A DNA stretch of 64,000 nucleotides, taken from NCBI GenBank assembly GCA_039566865.1, contig CM076955.1:15645501-15709500 (forward strand). The letters are read 5' to 3'. The notes beneath the pieces were generated by a model that was not told the DNA's origin, searched no databases, and worked only from the letters and a program-made list of their open reading frames with translations. Within the stretch, counting starts at the first letter, position 1. Every line of letters starts with the position of its first letter. The translations under genes were made by a program, and so were the position numbers. This DNA comes from Aurelia coerulea (taxonomy: Eukaryota > Cnidaria > Scyphozoa > Semaeostomeae > Ulmaridae). Of the stretch, positions 49,701 through 61,700 are shown in pieces.

Positions 49701-52700
49701 GCGGACTTTTATTGTAAATCACCATACTAACTTTTGCCAGATTTTCTCCCGATTATCTAATGTCCACAATCGGGTCTTACGAAACACCAAATGCGACCTA
49801 GCTATACTTCAAACGAGAACAGCTTATGGTTAAGAGTCATTTGCTTTCCACGCGCGGAGCTGATACATCGAGCAAGCTCCATTCTGGTATCAAATTAGCC
49901 CCTTCCATCCAATCATTTAAAGCCAAGCTCAAAAGCTCGTAATTGATTAGATTCAAGGAAAGCTGGTTTTACATTTTTCTTTTCTTTTCTATTTAAGTTT
50001 CTGATGAATATATATATTGTATATTTATAGGTTTAGCTAAATATTGTAACAGGTCATTTCTATTTTTAGTTGCAGGGTACATTGTAAAACAGTTACTTAA
50101 ACTGAATTGTAACCCTGGGTAAAGAATTTTGAAATAGAAATAAATGAAATAAAAATACAGAAGAATAACAAATTGCAATTTTAGCTACAGATTATGTCAT
50201 AACTCTTCAAAATCGGTCAAGCGTACGACTTATTGCGGCCTGTAAAAAAAATGGATAGTTTCCTGGCGCATCTGATAATGATTCGGTTCACATTGACATT
50301 AAGGAGAGGACAAAGACCAGCAGCCTTTGCCATCGTTTGTCTTTTGTTTTTGTGAATTTCGTGCAGATAGTTATTCTGGAAGCTGTGCAGAGCAAGTCAC
50401 TGACTTCACCCAAAGCATGCTGGTCTTTGTACTCCCTTAAATTATCATTAATCAATAGACGATTACGCTAAAGATGGCGGCAAGGAACTTCACCAAGATG
50501 CATTGCGTTCTTTATTCGAATTCCTTTGGAATCGTTAATGATTCGTAATTAGAACACAATGCATCTTGGTAAAAAGTTCCTCGACGCCATCTTTAGCGTA
50601 ATCGTCTATTATCTAACAATCATTGCAGATAGAGGCTCTTCAGTGTGAAAATGATGCAATACTCACAGTGGTAGAAGAGCAGAAGAAAGAAATTGACGAA
50701 CTACAATTAAGTGAACCGGCAAAAGTAAAGAAGCTACAACAGAGCATCAAACACCTACTGGAGAGCGAAAAGAACAACGAATCTGAAATTCAAAAATTGA
50801 AGACAGAAAAAAGAAATCTGGAGAGACAAAACGAAGAAAAAGACAACAACAGACGAAAATCTGCGGAATTTAGGAGCAAACAAATACAAAATAATTTAGA
50901 GAAAAGATATAATGATTTGTACAAGGAAAAATCAAAGCTGCAGACGACAGTTGACAAATTTACTGCCATCAATCGAGAGAAAGAAAAATCGATTGACGTC
51001 CTGAAAGAAGAAAATTCCAAACTTGCAGCGAAAGATGACGTAATACGGAATCTGAAAATGAAGCTGCAGGAGAATGAGGCCAACCTCGCAAAAGTGATTG
51101 AAGATGTTAGTGCCAAGAATACTAATAAAGAAGTCGCTAATAAAGAAGTTGCGAACAAAGAAGTTGATGCTAATAGCGGGATGAGCCGGTCAGGAAGTAC
51201 AGGGAAATCGAAAGCGAGGCAAGACAAACGGATAAAAGATTTAGAACAGCAGGTTGCTATTTTGAAAAATGAAGGGCGGTCTGTGACAAGCAAGGTCAAA
51301 GAGCTGGAAGCGAAGGTAGCAACAGCTGGGGAATCTGCGAAGAGCAGGGACACTGTTATTCATGATTTGCAGACAGTGAATCAAAGATTCGAAAAGCAAA
51401 TTGATGAATTGCTTGATGAGTGCAAAGAGATCATTTCGTTGTATCAAGATCTTTGCGGAGTGGCTAATGATCAAACAAAAACAACGAACAGATTGTCTGT
51501 CGTTGTTGGAGAACTTGTCAGCGTCTACAATGACAGGTTTGGCGAAAATATCGGTGGAGAGAAAGAGAAGAAAGTCAAGTCAAGAACTTTTTTCCAACGA
51601 CTATTCAGAAAGCGTAATTAAACTTTAATGGCATTGAAACGAGGGCATCATTGTGGTGCGACGCAGTAAATAACTTCAAACCTGGACAATTTAATGTGGA
51701 TAAAACTTTAGATATGACTGGGTAGATATGAAATAACAATAAAATCAAAAGAGAACTGAATTCATTTTTACTCATCAACTCTTTCTCATTAAAAGCATGC
51801 ACGTTACTATCTCCAGATTCTTGTCACACACCATTTTTGCACAAATTCTTGGTAGTGAAGTTCAGCCTACATAACTTTGTCTTTTAAAGGGTCTGTTTCA
51901 TCCAGCATTCCTTGCACGTCTCTTGGTTTTCCTTTGTTGTCGCCATTTTCATGGGCCATGAAAATGGCGGCAACAAAGGCCAACCAAGAGCTGGCACGTG
52001 CAAGGCATGCTGGATGAAACAGGCCCTTTAAAGAAAGATAAATGCTGGTAATTTCACTTAATGTAGCAATTTCTAAGAAATAGTGTATGGCAGAAAAACA
52101 ACTAAATTTCTGTGATGCATAGCATTTGTTACCAGACTTTTGCAACAGTTTTGAAACCAAACGGTCTCATTTGAGACAATAACAGCACTTAACATGAATT
52201 TCCATACCTGTTGACTTCTATCAGCACTTGAAGTGTATTCGGATTCGATTGCCTTTAATTTTGAGTTTGTCTGAAAGAAAGAAAAGGTACCGTATTCAGT
52301 CAAATTCCTCCCGGTACATGGAAATATTTTTAACTCATCTGGTAAATGCCTTCTGTTTCTAAATTTTAGCAAGATGATTGCTTGTAAGCATAGGTTTCAA
52401 ATCTTTAAAAAGGCTGGTGTAAAATTGAGTGACCTATTTCTTTGAACTGAATGACTTCAAAGAAACTTTAGTTAATTCTCTATAATTCTACCGTTGGAAT
52501 TTTCTGAAATGTTCAATATATTCAGAATTAGAGTGTTTTCCTTCTTTTTCAAGAATTCAAGAAAAATTAAAAAAAAAACTCAAAACCATCATAATTTCTA
52601 AACAGTTTGACGTAACATGAAATAATTTCGAGGGAAACCATGGTTCATAAATGCCTACAATATGGTATCAAGCAAAAGTCTGTCACTCATCTGGTTTATG

Positions 52701-55700
52701 ACTTAAAACTTTGATGACGTCACATCCTCAAATGAGTTGAAATGTAAGAAACGCCGTAATTTCCAAAAATATTCAAAGTTTCTGAAAAGTCCAACGGTAG
52801 ATTTATAGATAAGTATCTAAAGTTTCCTTCAAGCAATTCAATCAGAAGAAATAGGTCATTTAATTTTACACCCACCTTTTTACACCGAGATAAAGATTTT
52901 GAACCTATGCTTTGCTTGAACAATGAAAATGAGAGGTTCTTTCACTGGGATGCATTGCTTTCTTTAATCGAATTCCTATACAATGGTCAATGATTCGTAA
53001 TTCGAATGCAATGCATCTTGGTAAAAAGTTCCTCGCCGCCATCTTTCGCCTATTAAAGGTAATGGGTCCATGTAACTACAGCTGCGTATAAACTCTTGTC
53101 AAAATTTGCTGACGCGATGCTGACGAAGAGCCTCGATGAGCGCACTGTGATTGGTAGAAGTTAACTGATCACATGCAAAACTAGAATTTAAATTTCACAA
53201 CGAGGCTGCCTGCTGTGAGACTTCGGGTTCAGCTCTGGATTCGCAACCGCAAGTAAGTCATCAATCTGCTTATATTAGAGCTGGCTATCTTTTTGCAACT
53301 ATGGTTAAATGATCACATGAAATATCACGTGAAAATAGCAAAGTCGCTGTACTTACATAGACACATTATCTTTAATATCAGTTCGAGGCGGATGAGGCAA
53401 ATCCCAGCACAGCAAGAAATCTACACCATGCCTATTTTGATGCAAATATGCAAACACACGTATAAAACTATTTCATGCGTTGCTCAGAGCAATGCACGCT
53501 TTTGGGATTTAGCTCCACATCATATCGAAGCGAATTATGCATTTTAAAAGAAGTAAACTCATCGTGAAATAGCTTTAGCTATCAGCTATTAGCTATAATC
53601 ATTAGCTTTTTTAAACCTACCTTGTGCAGCATGGTCTCCATGGCTGAAGAATGTTCTTTCTGTAAACTTAGCCTCTGTTGCTCCAACTGTGATCGATACT
53701 TTGCATGCTGTAAAGATGAAAATTACAAATATAATAGAATGAATTTCTAACGATTAAAAATCAAAATATGTAATGAAACCAATAAATGAACTTATATACC
53801 GTACAACATATGTAACCAATGTAAATAATGTTGCGTTGTTGAAGTACAACAACAGCAACAAAGCAGTAGCACGGAACAGAATAGCCTTTGGTTTCATAGC
53901 GGCAAGCAGCAGGATGTGTCGATAAATGGAAATCATATCTAAATAAACAAGGGCAGATTTTTTAATGCAATAGCACGAGTTGCTGTTGTTGACACCTCAA
54001 TTCAAAGCGATTAGCGATCACAGCCAAAGGAAATTCTATCAACCAGTAATTCAAAACAAACAAAGCCGCAAAATTTTCTCTGAAACCCAGGTAGCTAGCT
54101 AGCTCGCTGTGCATTCCAGAAATTATCTTTAAGGGCAAACATGAGCATAGATCGCATAGATCGAAAGAAGAAGGATATATCTACACATCTACCGCGGGCA
54201 TTTTATTTCTTTGGTCCAGAAGCTGAGCAGTAAATGTTTTGATTTGATAACACCCAAAAAAAACTAAGAGAATTGAATCGCCTCCTAGACGGCTTTTGAA
54301 CCAAACAAATAAAATGCCCGCGGCAGATGTGTAGATGCATCCTTCTTCTTTCGATCTACGCTCATGTTTGCCCTTAAAAACAGTTTCTGGAATGCACAAC
54401 AAGCGAGCTAGCTACCTGGGTTTCAAAGAAACTTTTGCCGCTTTGTTTGTTTTGAATTGCTGGTTGAGAGAATTTCCTTTGTCTGCAATCGCGAATCGCT
54501 TTGAATTGAGGTGTCAACAAAAGCAACTCATGCTATTGTATTACAAAATCTGCCCTTGTTATCTAAATATTAACCATCCACACCCCGACGCCTGGCTTCT
54601 TCTGCTTATTTTGATTCAGTGGTGTTAAATCCGTGGTGCGAAATATATTCTTGAGGACCTCAGATCATTTTATCACGGAGGAGATTCGAACCTTTGACTC
54701 TTGCTCGTTGCTAAATAAATGTTCAGCCTGCTTTGAGCAAACAAAGCAAAAGGGTGTCATCTACAAAGGGGCATTATCATCTACATATAAAAAAAGAGCA
54801 GCATCTACTCAGGAGTTCAAGATGGCACTTATGTAACTTACAATAGATTCCTCTTGACGCTTGAAATTCTGTTTTTCTTCATCTCTAAGCATTCCTAATT
54901 CTACTAGTTGTTGTTTTCGCAGTGAATTAGCTTGAATGACCTACGAAAGACATGAGAATAGAAATTTTACCGGATGCATTGCTAAAATCATTCACTTATA
55001 AGATGACGGACCCCGTAAGATCTCAATACGGGCTTTCAAAAACATCACAGCTTCGGTGCTTTTCTGTTTCTTATCGTTTTTGGGAGATTTCTTCGAAAAT
55101 GACTTGTAATCAAATTTCTTGAGATCTTCGAAACAGGGGGTACTTTAGGGACACCTGGTATTGCCTTACCTCATCTCGAAGTTCTCGTATAGTCTGCTCA
55201 TGCTCAGCAATTTTCTGAAATTAAGATACAAGAGAGTGTAAGGTGTAAGAGACTTAGATGAAATTTCATCATTGCCAAGACCTTTTTAGTGGTAGAGAGG
55301 GATACAGCAAGTTCCCGCAAAGAAGAAACCCAAACATTTTCAATCAGGCTGTCCTGTTCGGTATGGTAGAAAGATCTTCACAAAAGGCAGGCAGATTTCT
55401 CTTATGTCCAATATTAAAACTTCATTCGATATGGATTGCTTCCCTCTGTCGAGTTGTAGTTTTCAAATTCTAATACCACACTGACGAATATGGTAAATTC
55501 AATAAATTAAGGATGTGTGCTAAAAATATCAAATATGAAATACTGAAGAACAATTTGAACATGTCGCAATTAATCGTAATTCCACCCACAGGCTTGGAAG
55601 GCCACTGCCCCCTGAATATCAAAGCAATAATATTGGAAACTGTCGTATTTTATTGCCAATATGTTAAATTAAGTTCACTAAAAATGATGACACTCACATG

Positions 55701-58700
55701 TATTCGTGTATTTTGTCCTCTTGGGAGAATGGAATCCCCCTGAATAGGCTATTCATACCAGTGGGAAGACTTGTTCATCCTCCTAAGAGGATAGCATGTG
55801 CTAACGCGTGCAGAATTCATTGCTGTAAGCATGGAGCATTGCGGACACCTTTATTTTGTACGAAATTTTTATTCTCCGCAGAGGTCACTCGCTTCGCTCG
55901 CACTTAAGGTAGTAGTATCGAATAAAATTTCCTACAAAATAAAGGTGTCTGCAATGCTCCATGCTGTAAGGCCCGAGTAAGGCAGAAATGTTGGAGAAAT
56001 TTGTTCGTGATTTTGGGCACGTTTTGAAAGTTTCTTGAAGGGCTTTCTCGAGAAAATACCTCATAATTTCAGCCCGGGGAGGGGTGCATAACATATTTAT
56101 GGTACGGGTATGTGCCGCCCATATGGGCGGGTTTTTGGGCCCAAAATTCTCTAAACAAGGGTCCTTTTTCGGCAGATTTTCCATAAACATGGGTGGGGTT
56201 TCGCTGAAATTCGCAAAAAATGGTTAAAATGTGCAGTTTTCCGCCAACATTCATCATAAAAGTGGGTATCAAAAGCAAGTTTCGGTAATTAGAAGAGGGT
56301 AGCTTTCTGGAAACCGGGCGGCAGACCCCCGTCCATCCTCAAGTCATTTACCCCCCCCCCCGGGAATTTCAGAACGGAATGGCCGACTTCAGTCAGGTCA
56401 ATTTCAAAATGGATTTGAGCATTTCTACCATTAAACTATATATTTTTCGATATCATCGTCTTTATATCCAGGGAGCCGTGATCTTGCAAACGGGGATTCA
56501 TTTTATTGACTTAACCGGTACCTAGGCCCATATCGAAACGAGACACAAGTAATAATTCTCAAAATTATAATGTTTTATTATGAGACATAGGAGCGTCCGG
56601 CAGCCCAACAATAGCGAAATCTACCGCCATGTCATCAGTTTTGTTTTTGGCCTCAAGTAAGAATCATAGTGTCATTGTTTGCAAAAAATTAAATGACTAT
56701 CGTTTACCTTGGCGTCTCTTTCTCTCTCAAACCTGTGCCGATCTTCTGTCTCTTTGAAATTTTTGTCATAGCTAGATTTTACCAAATCCTGCAAAGTGAA
56801 GGAGAACAGTAGCCTCATTCCGTAAGGACCCTCAAGTTACACTCATCCCATCGAGTTGAATTTGTTGTTGTTGTCGTTCCACTGACCATGCGCCATCATC
56901 AAGTCAAAGAGCACAGGGAAACAAGAGACTCCAGGTAATAAGTCTAGGAGAAAAGCCTATTTATCTACTTGCAATTTGGGGATGGGATCTTCCTTGTCTT
57001 AAATCTTCTAAAGTTTGAGAAATCTTTACATAAATGAACAACTATGAATGATGTTGGGAAATGAATTTGCAATAAAGCCTTACAATGCAACTGTAAATGT
57101 CTTTTAAAAGCTAAAAATTAGTCGATAAAAAGAAACGATCTAAAAACTCAATTTAAAGTTTCAAAGTGTCATTTCTCATGTCAGTTTCTTAGAACAGGAG
57201 CATAAAGTCTTTAAGTATCTTCATTTGATGTTAAAGTGCAACGCAGATCCTCTTCTGAAATCTAATAATACTGACAAAAAGTTTGAAGAATCTTTCGATG
57301 GTACAAAGCTGGCAGATAGCATAAGAAGGCCTGAAATATGAATTGATATAGTACAGCTCTTGTCGGTCGGAAGCTCGTTGTTCTAGGAATCACCAAAGAA
57401 CAAGTAAAAGAAGAAACGTGATTGATACTCTGCAGTGTTTATGAATAGGCCAGTCAGAAATATCAAACTCAGAAATATAAAAAGGCACTATAAACAAACA
57501 AGCAAAGAAATGTAGCCTACCATTCCATCTTTATAATCTTTAGCATGAATTTGCAGCTCTTTCTCTGCATCTTTCAGCAAACGACCTTTTTCGTCCTCAT
57601 GAGAAATCTTTAATTCTGTTATCTATGATAAACATGAAATGGTCAACTCTCTTTTTTAGTTAACAGTTAACAATGCTGTCTTATAGATAGACAACGCTAT
57701 TAGGAGCTTGTTGATTTCTCTCCACCATGCTTAACCTTGCTTACTGTGGAAGGAGAATTTCCCCCAGGGCCTCTAACAGCACTTGCATGGCGGTGCGACT
57801 CTGGGAGTAGGGCTAAATACAAGCTAGTAAGAACTGTTACTTGCCTTGCAAAGACGCATGCGTTAAGTTTCATAACGCTATTAAACCCTTTTAACAATTT
57901 AGATAAAGTTCTTAATAAACATCAGAACCCTTTCTTTCAAAAACTGCTTGAATTTGACATCACTGGAGAACAAATGAAGTACTGTCTTGAAGGAACCACT
58001 TATTTTGCGTTTCTTGTACCACAAATCAGCAACCAGTTGTCAGATTGACTCAAACAAACCTCAAGCTCTATTTTTGAGCCTATCCATGCAAAGCCATGCA
58101 AACGGGGCACAATTTTTCATGCTCTGCCCATATAAAACACGCATTCGATTGATCAGCTGAAACGATCAAAATCTCGAAGTAGCGAGTGAAATTAAGAGAT
58201 CTTTTGCGTCCATAAACGAGCAGAATATGACTTGCAGGTAGGAGTTTTATGCTTTAATAGCTCGAAGAAGCATTCAACTAAGTACTGATAGTTTGTTTTG
58301 CAGTGTAGCACTGCAGGAAAATCACTTTTTGGGGCGTTTTAGGGTCGGTGGCTTTGAGAAAAAATAGCAGATGATTTAGGCCATGTCCGTTTCTTGAGTC
58401 GTAGTTATAGCGTCCATCAGTCTATCAATAGCAATAACTACGAACGTGTAATCAGTCTACTGTAGCCATGCAACCGGGGCACAATCTTTTCATGCTCTAC
58501 CCATCTAGATAAACAAAGCTTGAAAAATGTTTCAAATACCTGCTTCTCCAGTTTCTCGGTCAATGCATCCAGTTCTGTTCTTGCTTTTGTTTTCAGAAGC
58601 TCATTCTCGCGATATGCTTTGGTCAGGTCAGTTTCAACTTTCTCAATCTTCAAAAAGAAAATATTTATCAATCACTGCAAAAGAGGAAAATTGTGTACGC

Positions 58701-61700
58701 TGATGCTGATAAAATATTGACTTTTGATACATTTGATATGAGTTTTGGGCAGCCAGGGTGCAGGACCTAAAAATGGCTGAGAGCAGGGGAACATGTAGCC
58801 TGTTAACCAGACCCAATTTCAAAGGAAATAGTGGTCTGTTCAATACCGCCATAAAGCTTGTTCAGAGCCTCTATTTCGAGAGGGCTGTTTTCCAAGTTTT
58901 TGTGGAAAATGTATGCGCATAATTATCTCGCAGCTCAAGATATTATCATAAAAACAAAGAGCGAACTATTTTAGTGCAGCAAGGGACACAGCTTAATCAA
59001 TTGCATGATTAGACCCTTAGGTAAGAGACTAAATTTCTATGCAAGGCGGAACAAAGAGTAATCAGGGCACATTCAGATTGCAGTATTCCTTTTCAGAAAA
59101 ATTTCAAAGAGCTTCCTGGGTAAACGGTTTCTTTACAAATAATCAGCAAATTATTCTGAGGAATTCTCAAACGAGGTTTGAACGAGCTTTATGGCGGTAT
59201 TGAACAGACCACTATCTCCTTTGAAATTGGGTCTGGTTAACAGGCTAGGGAGCATGATTATAAAAAACGAGGTACTAGAGAGCAGAGTGCGCCCAAAATC
59301 TTCGATGAAGATACAGCTGAGGAAAAACTCCAGTTTGAAGGAAGCATGGGAGCAACGACCCCACCTATTAGAGCCTCTCTTATCGATGGCACCTTCATAA
59401 AAAGCATTTGTAAACAAGCATTTAGTTACGACCATGCACAGAGTCAGTTTAACTCACTGTTGATCTTAGAAAACACAGATTGGAGAAAAACACACGATAC
59501 TTCAACCTGACTCATAAACCAATGATACAATGTACGTTTGAAGTCCGTCCTCGGGTTGAAATCCCTTGAAATCCTCATCCAGATAGAAAAAGTAGATCTG
59601 TCTCTATCTCATACCTTAGCCTGATGATGATGTTTAACTTCCGAAAATTAGGCGCTATCTGGCTAGCGGAGATGTGGGTCATCCATTATATAAATCTTCA
59701 GAGAAACAAAGATGTGATACAAAGAACTATTTCACCAACAGACGCCTTTCTTCTGCTTGTTTTCCCACTAATTTCCAAAAATTTCACATAAACTGCAACT
59801 AACTCATCTTTTGTGCTTTACCTGTTGTGTCATATCTTGAAAAATCTTCCTTGAATTATCCTCAGCTTGTTTCTTGAAACTTTCAATTGCTGTTTGAGCA
59901 TGACATTTTTGATCTTTCAGTTGCTCTTCAAGTTGAATTACTTTAGTGTCCTTTTCTCTGCAGAAAATAAAAAGTCATTAGTTTCTCTAATTAATTAGAA
60001 TCTCTTAGTCGTGCAAAACTTGAAGACAGGCATGAAGATTTCATTATCAACATCAAGGAATCATAAGTTTGAAGGCAGAAACACCACAAAACGACCAAAA
60101 CAACAGCAAATGATTGAATTCATTTAATACCAATATTTCGTCCTGCCATTCAGGACTTCTTCAGGACTGTAATGGAAACATGTTTTGTCTGAACATACAC
60201 TATGCATACATTTTGGTGACAGAATTGCCGCTCGATTTAATAGCAATATTGTGGGCAAATTTTGTAAAACAAAGGATGCATCCTCAAGAAATAACCTTCT
60301 GCGCAGCCAACCATTATGCGTAAATCTTCTGCGCAACCAACCAACTATTCACCTGCATAACCTTCTGCGCAGACAACCTTTATGCGTGAATCTTCTGAGC
60401 AACCTACCAACTATTCACCTCCATAACCTTCTACGCAGCCAGTCATTATGCTTTGCTCTCTTTGTTAATTTTTGTTCAATTCAATGCACTGTGAAATCTA
60501 TTCTTCGGAAATCCAATTCGATATTTATTTTCGGAAATATGAATCTTTCGTTCACAAAATTCACCATGCTCACATTGCGCTGAAGAATGCGATAACAGTA
60601 GGCTACAGATGATTGGCAGTGACATGTCATCCTTCGAAGTAGATGTTTGGAATCTGCCCGCATTTTAGTAGATAATAACCTAAATTGCACATAATGATGC
60701 GAAGACGGAACAAGGGTGCCATTTAGACGTAAAGAATTTATTTCCTCGCTTTAAAATCAAATCTTCAAAAAGTCGGAAATTCAACGATGGTCAGCTTCCT
60801 CTCAAGTGGAAAGTACCGGGGCCAATTGACAACAAATCTCCTCTTTAAAGAAGCGGCATCAGCCTGATAAACGTGTTTGTATGTAGCGACTCGAATGTAA
60901 TTCAAATAACTGACAAATATTTGGACACATACTTGAAATTCTGCTCAATGGTTCTCAATTTTCCTTGCAGTTCAGATTCAATTTTCTCTGCATCAGTTTT
61001 CACGTTTCTTATCTGCATGAAAACGGTTTTTCAGTTATATATGAATTACAAATATGCTAATTTTGTTAAAAGTAGGTTAAAGTTCTAGCTCTACATTACT
61101 CTACATCTACTAATTTACACCAACTATTTACAAGACAAAAGAGCCCATAATACAAGAAAAATACATTTTTACAAGAAAAAAGAAACCTATAATAAAATAT
61201 ACTATAACGTGCTAATAATCATTATCTACAAATCTTGCAATCTTGCATTTGTCTCCACTTCAATTTTTGATGTTTCGTTTGAATATAGCAGCTGATGAAG
61301 AGCTCTTTATTAAATCAGGCATGCTGTTCCATCGGACGCATAAATTAACCTGGTTCGGTTACCGCAAATCTGTTTTCGGTTACCGCAAAACGTGACGTTG
61401 TGACATTGTCTACTGCGGTACCGGGTGAGCTAGAGAAAAGTTCCCGCTTTCAAAAACCCATAGCACCAGGAGTACTTGACGGATCTCCATGATTCAAACT
61501 CTATTTCGAAGCCGCGAGAAAAATTACAAATCTACCTAGAATTACTATCTAGCGACGAAAATCTATCTGCTATCAAGCAGAATTCAATTCATTCCAATCC
61601 ATCAAGTACAACAAGTGCAGATTTTGTAATACAATAGCAACAGCTTCATTTGATTGACACCTCAATTCAAAGCGATTAGCGACTGCAGACAAAGGAAATT

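Noticed and set aside
50790..51353. 187-codon minus-strand frame rich in Ser/Phe/Leu
   Set aside because: Antisense shadow of the Lys/Glu-rich third exon of the nested gene.
57737..58048. 103-codon plus-strand frame
   Set aside because: No recognisable motif, no splice context, and it lies antisense within a CEP112 intron; treated as chance.
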